The notes under the pieces were generated by a model that ran no database searches, was not told where the DNA came from, and saw only the letters and a program-made list of their open reading frames with translations. From positions 124,001 through 188,000 of the forward strand of contig NZ_SMYO01000009.1 in the NCBI RefSeq assembly GCF_004358205.1: a DNA stretch of 64,000 nt, written 5' to 3'. Position numbers and translations under genes: made by a program. Source of the DNA: Bacillus salipaludis. GTDB lineage: Bacteria; Bacillota; Bacilli; Bacillales_B; DSM-18226. Below, piece by piece: positions 17,928 through 27,673 of the stretch. Each line of letters opens with the position of its first letter. Position 1 is the first letter of the stretch.

Positions 17928-18851
17928 TTAACTCACGACCTGGTCTAACTCAACTTTTTTTATAAAATACTCTTCCAATGTGGTTCGTTTTTTATCAATA
18001 GACTCAATATCGATATTTTCCAATATTAATGTCTTAGAAATGGTCGATTGAGGCACTTCTGTGGCATAGATGCGAATGGTTTGGTTATCAACCACCTTAA
18101 AGTTATTAATGCCTAATTTATCATGCAGTACCATCGTCGCTTTTCTTTGGCTGAGTGTTACCAATTCTATATATTCTGTATTTCTCGCCTTTATCGTAGC
18201 TATTGAAGCCTCTTCAATCAGTTTTCCTCCTTTAATGACACCAATCGTGTCTGCAATCTGCTCAATTTCACCGATAATGTGGCTGGAAATTAAAAGAGTC
18301 ATACCGTACTCTTGATTAAGCATTTTGAATAACTTTCTCATAGCCTTAATCCCAGCAGGATCCAGTCCATTAATGGGCTCATCCAAAATTAAGAATTCCG
18401 GCTTTGTAATAATCGCTCTGGCGACACTAAGACGCTGTCTCATCCCAAGTGAAAGTTCTTTTGGCAGCATATTTTCAACATTTTCAAGACCTACCTGATC
18501 CAAAGCATCACGAATCGCCTGCTTGCTATGGTATCCCATATAAGCACAATGCAGTTCAAAATTTTCCAGAACAGTCATTTTCTCGTAAAAAATGGGGTAT
18601 TCGATCATACTGCCTATTCTCTTCAAGTAATCGAAACAGTCGTGTTTAAGCAGCTTTCCGAAGATTGTAATTTCGCCATATGAAGGCTTAATCATATTGG
18701 TTAGCATCTTCATTATTGTTGACTTACCTGCACCATTTGGACCGAGAAATCCATAAATCTCACCTTTTCTAATATTCATCGTTACATGTGACACAACATC
18801 GTGCCCTTGAAAAGTTTTTGTTAAATTTCTTGTCTGTACAACATAGTTCAT
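17928..18851 (-). CDS. ABC transporter ATP-binding protein, BcrA/lantibiotic type
   Basis: A 307-residue ATPase with Walker A 'GFLGPNGAGKSTIMKMLTNM', Q-loop region, signature 'LSLGMRQRLSVARAI', Walker B 'EFLILDEPINGLDP' and H-loop 'LLISSHIIGEIEQ'. The C-terminal extension of about 85 residues is usual for the DRA/BcrA group. The ribosome site GAGGAGGGT precedes the ATG. It works with the ABC-2 permease downstream. The upstream histidine kinase and response regulator point to induction by the transported compound. Confidence 0.9.
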   Translation of the reverse strand: MNYVVQTRNLTKTFQGHDVVSHVTMNIRKGEIYGFLGPNGAGKSTIMKMLTNMIKPSYGEITIFGKLLKHDCFDYLKRIGSMIEYPIFYEKMTVLENFELHCAYMGYHSKQAIRDALDQVGLENVENMLPKELSLGMRQRLSVARAIITKPEFLILDEPINGLDPAGIKAMRKLFKMLNQEYGMTLLISSHIIGEIEQIADTIGVIKGGKLIEEASIATIKARNTEYIELVTLSQRKATMVLHDKLGINNFKVVDNQTIRIYATEVPQSTISKTLILENIDIESIDKKRTTLEEYFIKKVELDQVVS

Positions 18852-18947
18852 GATGACCCTCCTCGTTCTCTAACTGTTTTCATTCTAGCAAGCGACCCTT
18901 GCTTTTTTCTGTCTAAATTCTTACAAAAATCTTAAGATAAAAGTGAG

Positions 18948-19883
18948 CTACTTATTAAAATGTTTCAATGAAAATGTAAATGACGTTTTTTCAAATGGTA
19001 TGGATTGTATTGAAATGTCTCCTTGCATTTCTTCAACCAGTCTTTTTGTAATGGTTAAACCTAAACCACTACCCTGGAAGGCTTTATTTCTTGATTCTTC
19101 AAGCGTGAACATTCGTTCAAACACGCGCTCCTGTTCGGTTTCATTCATTCCTTTTCCTTTATCGAAAACTTCGACATAGACCCTCGTTTCATCATAAAAC
19201 ACCTTTAAACCGATCATCTTGCCATCATCACCATAACGAAGACCATTTGAAATCAAATTATTTAAAACACGGTTTAATGCTTCTTCATTACCAAGTGCAA
19301 AAACGGGCTTTTCTGGTATCTCAATAACCACCTCAAATCCCTTGTTTTGGATCCATTCATAGAACAATAGAATATTATTTTTACAGATCTCAGTTAAATT
19401 AACTTTTTCAAGCGGAATATCTTTATCACCGGATTCTAACTTAGCCAAGTCAAAAAATGTATTCATTAACGTAATGAGTTCTAATGTTTTACTATGTACT
19501 TGTTGTAGCAAACGTATTCTTTCTTGTTCATGAAGTTTAGGTTGATTTTGAAGCATTTCAATATATCCTGCTATCACTGTAAGCGGCGTTTTAAGATCAT
19601 GAGAGACATTTGCCAACATCCGTTTCATCGAGACTTTCATTTCTTTATAGTGACGTACATTTTCTTGATAACCATCGACAATTTGATTTAAATAATCTAA
19701 CATTTCAATGAGTTGCTTATCATCCGTTACAAGGAGAATTCTCTCACTTGATTGTGCGGAATTGATCTCTTTTAGTTTATTTGCTATATAAGCAAGATTC
19801 TTTTTTCTTCCATGATTTGATTGATTTTGATAGATAATACAAATAAGTAGGAAAATTATGATACAGCTTAATACAGTAATCAT
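18948..19883 (-). CDS. Membrane sensor histidine kinase
   Basis: A 311-residue kinase with one N-terminal membrane helix and no sizeable extracellular sensor domain. The phosphoacceptor box is 'ANVSHDLKTPLTVIAGYIEM' (His near residue 95), followed by N box 'LNNLISNGLRYG' and G boxes 'VFDKGKGMNE' and 'GSGLGLTITKRLVEE'. A near-absent sensor domain is typical of kinases that read the state of a partner ABC transporter. It starts directly after the response regulator stop, with its ribosome site GGGAGA inside the regulator's last codons. Confidence 0.9.
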   Translation of the reverse strand: MITVLSCIIIFLLICIIYQNQSNHGRKKNLAYIANKLKEINSAQSSERILLVTDDKQLIEMLDYLNQIVDGYQENVRHYKEMKVSMKRMLANVSHDLKTPLTVIAGYIEMLQNQPKLHEQERIRLLQQVHSKTLELITLMNTFFDLAKLESGDKDIPLEKVNLTEICKNNILLFYEWIQNKGFEVVIEIPEKPVFALGNEEALNRVLNNLISNGLRYGDDGKMIGLKVFYDETRVYVEVFDKGKGMNETEQERVFERMFTLEESRNKAFQGSGLGLTITKRLVEEMQGDISIQSIPFEKTSFTFSLKHFNK

Positions 19884-20585
19884 TTAAAATTCTCCCAGCT
19901 TGTACCCGATCCCCCATATTGTTTTTATATAGACAGGTTTCGATGGAGTATTCTCAATTTTTTCTCTCAGTCGACTCATGTGAACGTTTATAATATTTTC
20001 ATCACCATAGTAATTGTCGCCCCAGACGGACCGATAAATCTGTTCTTTTGTAAAGACCTTCTTTTGGTTTTCAAAAAACAAACAAAGAATCTTCCATTCC
20101 TTTGATGTTAAGTTGATCTGAATGCCGTTCTTTGTCGCACTAAGATTCTCCGTATCCAATTCAATCTCATGTACTTTGATTATTGATGTATTTCGTTCTA
20201 TTTGAGTGACTATGTACTGTGTCGATCTTCTTATGGCCGCTTTCACTCTTGCCGTAAGTTCGACCATTGAAAATGGTTTAGTGATATAATCATCTGCTCC
20301 TAGACCTAGTCCTAATGCTTTATCCACTTCGCTATCTTTCGCTGACATAATAATTACGGGAATGTAACTCCTAGTCCGTACCATTTGAAGAAAGTTCATA
20401 CCATTTAACTTTGGCAACATTAAGTCTAACAAAACCAGATCATAATGCTCATCCTTAAAGGCATTCATTGCTTCCTCACCATCAAAAACACATTTAACAT
20501 TAAAGGTCTCATTATTTAAATATGTTTTTACCATATTACTAATATCCGGATCATCTTCGACAAGTAAAATCGTTTTCTGCATCAT
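19884..20585 (-). CDS. OmpR-family response regulator
   Basis: About 233 residues: receiver domain with acidic pair 'VEDDPD', phosphoacceptor Asp in 'DLVLLDLMLPKLNGM' and the conserved Lys in 'DDYITKPFSM', followed by a winged-helix DNA-binding domain ending 'VHMSRLREKIENTP' and 'YIKTIWGIGYKLGEF'. A TTG at 20591 opens the frame, but the ATG at 20585 lies 8 nt after GGGAGG and is the better start. It leads the operon regulator-kinase-ATPase-permease and probably controls the transporter genes. Confidence 0.92.
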   Translation of the reverse strand: MMQKTILLVEDDPDISNMVKTYLNNETFNVKCVFDGEEAMNAFKDEHYDLVLLDLMLPKLNGMNFLQMVRTRSYIPVIIMSAKDSEVDKALGLGLGADDYITKPFSMVELTARVKAAIRRSTQYIVTQIERNTSIIKVHEIELDTENLSATKNGIQINLTSKEWKILCLFFENQKKVFTKEQIYRSVWGDNYYGDENIINVHMSRLREKIENTPSKPVYIKTIWGIGYKLGEF

Positions 20586-20764
20586 AAACAACGCCTCCCC
20601 TGTAATACTATTATATAATTGATTCCTTAACCCACCTGTGGAAGTTTAAGCATTGGAGTATTTGACCTTTGATTAAAATGAATACCTAAATATCAGCTGC
20701 AAACTATTAGATTCCTACATCAAATAGTCCTTTATTTGACAGCCTCTTTTTTTTGAACTAACCC

Positions 20765-20850
20765 CTTTAATGCAATAATAAAAGCTGCCAAAATGACAGC
20801 TTGATCTGCAACTCTAGCAGCCTATAATGGAATAATTCGGTAGTTTCTAC
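20765..20850 (+). repeat. Dispersed intergenic repeat, copy E
   Basis: 'GCAATAATAAAAGCTGCC', 'AAAATGACAGCTTGATCTGC', 'AACTCTAGCAGCC', 'TATAATGGAATAA'. The rest of the gap 20586-20956 shows nothing else. Confidence 0.45.
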
Positions 20851-20956
20851 TGTTATTCTATCAATGCATATATCTTTCAATAATAGTGCCGATTGCAGAA
20901 CAAGCAAAATTTACTACGATTGATTTATTCTCTACAACATTATTACACACCTAACA

Positions 20957-21625
20957 TTATTTAGTTAATACTTCGGCAAAAGCTCGAACAGGAAAAGTTC
21001 CAAAGCCTTTAATTTTGGGAGATACGGCATAAAATAAGAAGTCCTTATTTGAAAGTCCCTTTAAATTACACAAGTGTTCAACAATTAGTATTTCTTGTCT
21101 TAGTAAAACGGTATGTACGGGGCGAGCTTTTCCTGACGTGTCGTCTATATTTACAGAATCAATTCCAACTAATGCAGCTTGTTTATATGCTAAATATTTG
21201 GCTGCTTTTTCAGTTAAATAGGGATGATTTTCAAAATACTGATCCGTATTCCAATATTTGTCCCACCCTGTATGAATTAACACGGCTTTTCCTTTTACAT
21301 CAAGGTCAGTAAATAATTCTTCATCAATTTCTTTGGTGTTTTCATCAACATGGACAATAACTCCTTCTAAACCTGCCATTTTATCAATGGTCGTTTCTGA
21401 AAGATCTTTCCCATCAGGATATCTATGGAATGGAACATCAACATAAGTTCCTGTATTAGAGACCATTTCTATTTTTCCAATTTGAAATTCTGTACCTTTT
21501 TCATAATGCTTTCGAGATTCATCCCGACTTAAATAATCACAGATTATTGGAGCAGGTAACCCTTTATAAGTTATAAGACCATCTTCAATAGTATGACTTA
21601 AATCAATAAATGCTGTACTCCTCAT
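20957..21625 (-). CDS. Cyclase/kynurenine-formamidase-like metal hydrolase
   Basis: A 222-residue member of the putative cyclase family (Pfam Cyclase), which includes KynB formamidases and isatin hydrolases. The metal-binding motif is present as 'SNTGTYVDVPFHRYPDG' (family H-x-G-T-x-x-D-x-P-x-H, here with Asn at the first position), and 'FIDLSHTIEDGLITYKGLPA' is the typical start. The first His of the family motif is replaced by Asn, so activity may differ. No tryptophan-catabolic neighbours are present, so the substrate is open. Confidence 0.8.
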   Translation of the reverse strand: MRSTAFIDLSHTIEDGLITYKGLPAPIICDYLSRDESRKHYEKGTEFQIGKIEMVSNTGTYVDVPFHRYPDGKDLSETTIDKMAGLEGVIVHVDENTKEIDEELFTDLDVKGKAVLIHTGWDKYWNTDQYFENHPYLTEKAAKYLAYKQAALVGIDSVNIDDTSGKARPVHTVLLRQEILIVEHLCNLKGLSNKDFLFYAVSPKIKGFGTFPVRAFAEVLTK

Positions 21626-21912
21626 AGCTAAATTTCCACTCTCCCTTTACCTTATAAATAATAAATGATACAAGAAAATTTTAACATATTTTCTAATTTT
21701 TCTTTGTGTTAAGTAAAAAATTATAAAGTATACATATCTAGAAAAGATTATAATTCTAACAGAAGGTTTCCATAAACCCTCAGGCTACAGCATCCGTTAA
21801 ATAAGCAACGTAAATTAATTGTTAGAATATATATGTAAATTTTTCCTCTTTTATATTGGAACGAACATTTATTCGTGTATAATTAAGATTACCTGCCAAA
21901 GGAGGAATTATT

Positions 21913-22383
21913 TTGAACTCAATTGATTTAATTATTTTAAACTTTAATGAAGTTAGAAGAAGAAGCATAAAGGTTTGGACATCTATTCCTAAAGAAAAAC
22001 TCCAATGGAAGCCGGATGATGAAGCAATGAATTGCATAGAAATGATTAGACACGTATTTGAAAGCGAATATTATTACCACCTGGCAATTAAAAATAGAGG
22101 GAGTTTATCTGTTTTCGACTCCCCTTTCGAAAATAGACCATTCACTACTGTAGAAGCAGAATTGGAATTTACAGAACCATTTCGAAATGAATTCATAGAT
22201 ACCATCAAGTCCTTTACTGAAGAAGACTTAGAAAATATAAAGATTGACCGTTCCGATTGTGGTTACATAAGAGATTTAGGTGACATGCTTTTACGTGTTG
22301 CCTATCATGAATCCGTTCATACTGGTCAGTTATTGGATTATTTAAGAACAGCAGACGTTCCAAGAATTCGTATCTGGGATTAG
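21913..22383 (+). CDS. DinB-family four-helix protein
   Basis: A 156-residue protein of the DinB/YfiT-like metalloenzyme fold. Potential metal ligands are His in 'EMIRHVFESEYYYHLA' and in 'VAYHESVHTGQLLDYLRTAD', the classic C-terminal H-x3-H arrangement. The start is a TTG 7 nt after AAAGGAGG. Bacillus genomes carry many paralogues; some are bacillithiol-dependent transferases, but the role of this one is not known. Confidence 0.85.
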   Translation: MNSIDLIILNFNEVRRRSIKVWTSIPKEKLQWKPDDEAMNCIEMIRHVFESEYYYHLAIKNRGSLSVFDSPFENRPFTTVEAELEFTEPFRNEFIDTIKSFTEEDLENIKIDRSDCGYIRDLGDMLLRVAYHESVHTGQLLDYLRTADVPRIRIWD

Positions 22384-22507
22384 CCATTACATTGATGCAA
22401 TGATTTGGACTAAACACCTTTATCTAGAGACCTTTTATTAACATAGTATTATTATAGGGAAGTAAAATGTAAGTTTTTAATTAAACTTCTCAAAATTGTG
22501 AACAGGA

Positions 22508-22858
22508 TTAAGCAAACGTTATGTTCTTAATAATCAAGACAATAGATAATATTAAACAGATTGTTGCAGGGATAATCATTACAATTGATTGATGGGCTCG
22601 AAAAATATGAGAATGTATCGCTCCTAACATGAGAAGCACAAATAATACACTTAATCCAACAGTTAAGTAGCTAATCCAGATACCACTAATCATACCGATT
22701 GCACCAATAATTTCAGTCAATCCAATTACAGACATGAACCATAATGGATATTGATAATGCCGCCAATGTTCAACCTGAAACGGCATACGTAAAAGTTTTA
22801 TGAAACCTCCTACTAAAATAAAAACCGCTAAAATTACTTGTACGACATTAATTATCAT
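22508..22858 (-). CDS. DoxX-like membrane protein
   Basis: A 116-residue four-helix membrane protein with the DoxX-type pattern 'ILVGGFIKLL', 'GLTEIIGAIGMI' and 'LLMLGAIHSHI'. DoxX-like proteins are linked to redox and quinone stress in Firmicutes, but the biochemical function is unknown. The ribosome site AAGGAGTAAGG precedes the ATG. A 27-bp palindrome at 22906 lies just upstream and may be an operator. Confidence 0.75.
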   Translation of the reverse strand: MIINVVQVILAVFILVGGFIKLLRMPFQVEHWRHYQYPLWFMSVIGLTEIIGAIGMISGIWISYLTVGLSVLFVLLMLGAIHSHIFRAHQSIVMIIPATICLILSIVLIIKNITFA

Positions 22859-22905
22859 ATTTCCTTACTCCTTTTCTTGTATTATTAAGGGAAATCTGTC
22901 CGACG

Positions 22906-22932
22906 ATCATATGGATATATATTCCATATGAT
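22906..22932. promoter_or_regulatory. Palindrome upstream of the DoxX gene, possible operator
   Basis: Arms ATCATATGGA and TCCATATGAT are perfect 10-bp complements around a 7-nt AT centre, about 48 bp before the DoxX start codon. Size and position fit a dimeric repressor site (TetR/MarR/PadR type), but no regulator gene is next to it. Confidence 0.5.
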
Positions 22933-23104
22933 ATTTTATCATGAATAAAATCATTAAAAGTTAAAATTTCACCTTGCCTGCTCCTTTAGCTCACTTGGGC
23001 TATTTCTCGGAGATCCACAATTTATATGCTAGATTGGTTTAACCATTTGATTTACTGTTTTCAAGTACCCTACTCATTTTTGAGAGGGTTATTTGTTTTT
23101 CTAA

Positions 23105-23136
23105 GAAAATAAAAACAGACTCTAAAAAAGAGTCTA
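23105..23136 (-). terminator. Orphan terminator-like hairpin
   Basis: AGACTCT (23117-23123) and AGAGTCT (23129-23135); on the minus strand it is followed by GTTTTTATTTTC. No minus-strand gene lies upstream of it between 23136 and 23428, so it may end an unrecognised small RNA or be left from a lost gene. Nothing else is seen in 22933-23428. Confidence 0.5.
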
Positions 23137-23428
23137 TCCATAATAGGCATTTTATTTATGATTTACGAACTTTAACAAAAAGAAAAATAACGGATTTTTT
23201 TATTTACCTATTCAAAAAAAATAGATTAATTAATTGCTAGAGACAAACAAAGGCCATTAGAGAAAGGGTCACTTAGTTTTTGAGCAGGGGCTTCTTAATT
23301 ATTGCCATTTTTCTATACTTTGAAGAAATTTATTTCACCCAATTATTTTTTTAACAATACAAACAATTACATATGTATACCATATTTTGGGGATGATAAT
23401 GGAAACATTTTGATAATGGAGTAAAAAA

Positions 23429-24972
23429 ATGAAATTCATTTACCCTGCCTTAAAAAAGTTCATGAAAAGGGATATTCAACCAGGTACTTCAAGTATGGAT
23501 TCTATATCGTTTAAAGAGATATTCCATACAATCGATGAAAATATTTCTTTTTTAAACAAACATTTTCTGATTCAGCTGATTTAGTGATTAAGGAATTAAA
23601 TGAAAGAAATATTCAGGGAAATTTGGTTTTCTTAGATACGATGGCAGATAAGGATAAGATTCAAAGAGATGTTTTCAAACCTTTAACTGAAGCGGAGAGT
23701 GCCCAGTTCGAAGCTGTAATTCTTTCTAACTTTCTTAAATCAGATAACTTATTTAAAGCTCAAGAAGCACTTTTAAATGGATTCTGTATTTTGTTCTTGG
23801 ATGGTGTTAAAGAATTCTATATGGTGGAAGTCGGCCTCTCCAAAGACAGGAGCATTATAGAACCTAGTAATGAACAAGTCATTCAAGGATCTCATGAAGG
23901 TTTTATCGAAAATCTTTCAACCAATCTTCATTTAATTAGAAAATCGTGTAGAACCGCAAATCTTACTATGGAACATATAATGTTAGGTGACCAGGTTCAA
24001 TCCAAAATAGCCATGGTTTATATGAAAGACCTTGCCAATTTTGAAATGGTTAACGAATTCAAACGGAGGGTCCAGCATATTTCAATGGATCATATCCCTA
24101 GTACTGGAGCTCTTCAGGAATTGATCGAAGATTCCACATGGTCTCCCTTCCCCCAGATTTTAAATACAGAAAGAGTTGATCGTGTAATAGGTCATCTGAA
24201 TGAAGGAAGAGTGGCGGTGTTGATGGAAGGGTACCCTGCTTGTTTAATTATTCCTGTGACTTTTTTTGCCTTTTTCCATTCACCTGATGATTATAATTCA
24301 CGCTGGATGATCGGAACCTTTATCCGGACCTTGAGACTCGTAAGCATTTTCATAGCGGTTAATTTACCCGCTATTTATATCGCAGTGATTGGTTTTCATT
24401 TTGAAGTACTGCCGGATGATTTAGTTCTCCCTATTGAAAGTTCTATTAAAAATATCCCTTTTCCTCCGTTAATTGAAGCACTTGTAATGGAATTGACCAT
24501 TGAATTGATTCGGGAAGCGGGGGTACGCCTTCCATCAAGAATTGGCCAAACCATCGGTATTGTTGGAGGTTTGGTTATTGGTGATGCAGTTGTCCGTGCA
24601 GGGCTTATTTCGAATACCATGATTGTGGTTGTAGCGATTACGGCCATTGCAGCCTACAGTATTCCAACCACAGAAATGAGTGATGCCGTACGATTTTTGC
24701 GTTTTCCCCATATGATTTTGGCGTCAACCTTTGGATTTGTAGGGATTACCTTTGGGTTTATGTTTACTTTAGCTCATTTATGCAGGTTAGAATCATTTGG
24801 CACAGCCTACTTTGCACCTTGGGCACCTTTTCGATTAAAAGACATTAAAGATACGTTTATCCGTTTGCCCCTTTGGAAATTTAATACACGTCCACTTGAT
24901 TCAAAACCAAACATCCTGAAAAAGCAATCTTTGGCAAGGGGCTGGGAAAGTAATGAAACAAAACAAGAATAA
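23429..24972 (+). pseudogene. GerA-family germination protein with a frameshift in a T run
   Basis: A well-placed start exists at 23429 (GGAG 7 nt upstream) and reads 'MKFIYPALKKFMKRDIQPGT' to 'FHTIDENISF', then runs into stops. Adding one T to the six-T run at 23548-23553 continues as 'FKQTFSDSADLVIKELNERN' into the long frame from 23584. The restored protein has the normal GerA size, about 515 residues, with 'GSHEGFIENLSTNLHLIRKS', 'RLPSRIGQTIGIVGGLVIGD' and the C-terminal membrane segments. Without the extra T, the downstream frame could only start at a weak internal GTG, losing about 50 residues. It heads an A-B-C operon with gerB and gerC intact, so a sequencing error or slippage is as likely as decay. 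Confidence 0.82.
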
Positions 24973-26053
24973 AATTACGAACAAACAGCTTGTCTTTATG
25001 ATCATCCAGGCCCAAATTGGTGTAGGAATATTATCCTTGCCCCATGATGTAGCATTAGCAGCCAAACAGGATGGCTGGATTTCCACCCTAATAGCCGGAG
25101 TCATCTCACAAGGTATTATTTTTGCCTTTTGGGGACTAAGCAGAAGATTTCCATCGTTGTCTTTGTATCAAATAATCCCTAAATTACTGGGGAAAGTGGT
25201 CGGGAAGATCCTCATTCTCTGTTATGCACTCTATTTTATGATAACAGGTAGCTTAGTTTTAGCAAGATATAGTGATATCTTGGATAAATGGATTCTACCC
25301 CGTACCCCTAATTGGATTACAATGGTTTTAATCCTCTTCACCTGCATTTACATCGTCAGTGCTAGTTTAACCAGTATAGCGAGATTTTATGTACTGGAGT
25401 CTCCAATTCTGTTTGTATTATTCGTGTTGATTGCGTATGCCCTGAAGGATGCGAATTTCCTATATATTTTTCCAATAGGGAACCATAGCATTCTAACGAT
25501 ATTGAAAGGTTCAAAAGAAGCTGCTTTTTCCATGTTAGGATTTGAACTGTTTCTTTTTATCCATCCCCATGTCGAATCTTCCGGAAATGAGAAACTGGTC
25601 GCCATTACGACAGCGAACATTTTTGTCACCTTCTTTTATACCTTTTTGGTGGTAGCAGCGCTTGTCTATTTCGAGCCCAATTTAGATATCGGACTAACCC
25701 CAGAGCCCTTATTATATATGATTAAGGCCTATTCGTTTCAGGTTCTTGAAAGAACGGATTTATTTTTCTTATCGCTCTGGCTTGTAATTGTTGCTACTTC
25801 GATTGCGAACTGGCTATTATTATCAGCAATGGGGTTGGCCAGCCTTTTTAGAAAAAAAAACTATGCCCGCTTGCTGCCCATTGTTGCAGGAATTAATTTA
25901 ATTTTGGCACTCATACCTGATCAAGGAAGAGACTTTGAAAATTTTAATCACTTCCTTGGGCCGACGCACTATATTTTTATCGGCATCATCCCTGTACTTT
26001 TACTCATTCTCTCGTGGGTTTTATCGAAAAAAGAAGTGATGAAAAAGATATGA
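24953..26053 (+). CDS. GerB-family germinant permease
   Basis: A 366-residue B subunit of the second germinant receptor, with about ten membrane segments. The family start 'ITNKQLVFMIIQAQIGVGIL' is well conserved. It overlaps the end of gerA by 20 bp and the start of gerC by 4 bp, as expected for a tightly coupled gerA-gerB-gerC operon. The ribosome site (GGGAAAG) lies inside the gerA coding end. No defects seen. Confidence 0.92.
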   Translation: MKQNKNKITNKQLVFMIIQAQIGVGILSLPHDVALAAKQDGWISTLIAGVISQGIIFAFWGLSRRFPSLSLYQIIPKLLGKVVGKILILCYALYFMITGSLVLARYSDILDKWILPRTPNWITMVLILFTCIYIVSASLTSIARFYVLESPILFVLFVLIAYALKDANFLYIFPIGNHSILTILKGSKEAAFSMLGFELFLFIHPHVESSGNEKLVAITTANIFVTFFYTFLVVAALVYFEPNLDIGLTPEPLLYMIKAYSFQVLERTDLFFLSLWLVIVATSIANWLLLSAMGLASLFRKKNYARLLPIVAGINLILALIPDQGRDFENFNHFLGPTHYIFIGIIPVLLLILSWVLSKKEVMKKI

Positions 26054-27162
26054 AAAGCAAAAAGCCTGTCATTTTCCTTCTATGTTTATTACTTACTGGA
26101 TGCTGGGACCAGCACCTCATGAAAAATGCAGTATTGGTACAGATATTAAGTTATGATGTAGCAGATAACGACGAAATGTTATTAGGTGTTTCCATTCCAA
26201 TAATTGATGAGTCCTCCAACGGACCGCAAGCCCGAGTAAAAAGTGAAACATTTTCTTCAAAAGGTTATACACCAAGGGATTGTCGACGTAAAATCGATCG
26301 AGAAATATCTGGAATATTAGATACATCTAAAAACAAACTGATTATGTTCGGCGAGCGGATGGCGGCTGCAGGTATTTATCCACCATTGGATGTCATTTGG
26401 AGAGATCCGAGAAATTCACTGGGGGCCACAATAGGTGTAGTGGATGGAGAAGCGGTGAAATTACTTGAAATTAATCCAAAACATGAGCCAAACGTTAGTG
26501 AATATATACAAGATGCTCTTACTAGCGCTGAAGAAAATTCGATCATTCCGTTTCAAACCATCCAGACAATGGCCTCAGAATTGCTTGATCCGGGAGAAGA
26601 TATTGTCCTCCCCTATCTTAAAATAAATAAAAAGAAAAGCGCAGTAGTCGTCGGCCTAGCACTAATGGATGATACAGAATATTCGGGAAAAAATTTATCT
26701 CCGCAAGATTCATGCCTCCTTCTTTTAATGAATAATAAAAAAGGAGAATATGCACGATTTACCAAACGAGTGAATAAAGACGAGCCGCAGACATTATCAA
26801 ATTATATTTCCTTGAATGTCAGCAACTTAAAAAGAAAATTGAAAGTTGATGTAAAAAATGGTGAGGTTTCTGTTCAATTAAAATTGCATTTAAAGATAAA
26901 TGTAGAAGAATATCCTAAAGGGGATGTCCCCAAAGATATCGAACGACTGAATAAGGTATTATCAAAGGAGTTTACAGAGGAAGCAAAAAAGGTTATTACA
27001 AAATTACAGGACGCGAATTGTGATGCATTTGGAATTGGGAGGAGATTGATCGCGTTTCACCCCAAAACTTGGGAAACGCTAGATAAGAAGGAATATTTTA
27101 AAAATGTACAGTTTAAAACGAATGTAAAAGTTGAAATCATCAAACAAGGGATTGTCTTGTGA
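26050..27162 (+). CDS. Ger(x)C-family germination lipoprotein
   Basis: C subunit of the second receptor, about 370 residues. The frame opens at 26014, but the ATG at 26050 begins directly with the signal segment 'MKSKKPVIFLLCLLLTGCWD', a lipobox with Cys18 followed by the family-typical 'WD'. The start overlaps the gerB stop (ATGA). Conserved stretches include 'EYIQDALTSAEENSIIPFQT' and the C-terminal 'DAFGIGRRLIAFHPKTWETL'. Full length, intact. A terminator follows at 27238. Confidence 0.92.
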   Translation: MKSKKPVIFLLCLLLTGCWDQHLMKNAVLVQILSYDVADNDEMLLGVSIPIIDESSNGPQARVKSETFSSKGYTPRDCRRKIDREISGILDTSKNKLIMFGERMAAAGIYPPLDVIWRDPRNSLGATIGVVDGEAVKLLEINPKHEPNVSEYIQDALTSAEENSIIPFQTIQTMASELLDPGEDIVLPYLKINKKKSAVVVGLALMDDTEYSGKNLSPQDSCLLLLMNNKKGEYARFTKRVNKDEPQTLSNYISLNVSNLKRKLKVDVKNGEVSVQLKLHLKINVEEYPKGDVPKDIERLNKVLSKEFTEEAKKVITKLQDANCDAFGIGRRLIAFHPKTWETLDKKEYFKNVQFKTNVKVEIIKQGIVL

Positions 27163-27237
27163 TGATAATCAACCCTGAGCACTAAGAAAGTGAGTGACGG
27201 AAACTGCATACATAAAAGTATCTCCTTTAAATATATA

Positions 27238-27269
27238 AGAACAGGACTGATGACAGCCCTGTTCTTATT
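27238..27269 (+). terminator. Terminator of the second germinant receptor operon
   Basis: AGAACAGG (27238-27245) pairs with CCTGTTCT (about 27258-27265), with CTGATGACAG in the loop extending the stem, followed by TATTATT; 76 bp after the gerC stop. Confidence 0.75.
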
Positions 27270-27418
27270 ATTGAAGGCTAAATCATAGTGAATGATGGAT
27301 CACAATATTTTTAAGATAAAATGTCAACTTTTAAGCAAAAAGACCATTTTCTCCTTTAACCTTAAGAAGAATAACGGTTTTTATAATTTCCTAACGTACA
27401 TAAGGAATAGGTTATTTT

Positions 27419-27523
27419 TTAAACAAAACCACCAACAAAAGACGCTCCAATAATAATAAGAAGGATAAACAAAACAACGAGTAAGGCAAAGCCACCACCT
27501 GCGAAACCTACACCATCAGACAT
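27419..27523 (-). CDS. YjcZ-family sporulation mini-protein
   Basis: A 34-residue protein starting 'MSDGVGFAGGGFALLVVLF' followed by 'ILLIIIGASFVGGFV', with the ribosome site GGAGG 8-9 nt before the ATG at 27523. The Gly-rich start and single membrane helix with '[16 protein letters not shown]' define the YjcZ family, small membrane proteins found in sporulating Bacilli. Two relatives lie at 28105 and 28273 on the other strand. Confidence 0.88.
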   Translation of the reverse strand: MSDGVGFAGGGFALLVVLFILLIIIGASFVGGFV

Positions 27524-27673
27524 ATACACAACCTCCTTTCAGCTGTTACCTATAAACTATGTAAAATATCAAAAAAGGAATGGGCACTATCTGCAATTGA
27601 ACCCCTTCACCTAGGTTGTCTCCCTATTCCATGCATAGTGAAATCTTTATTTAGTCAAATGGATAAATATATA

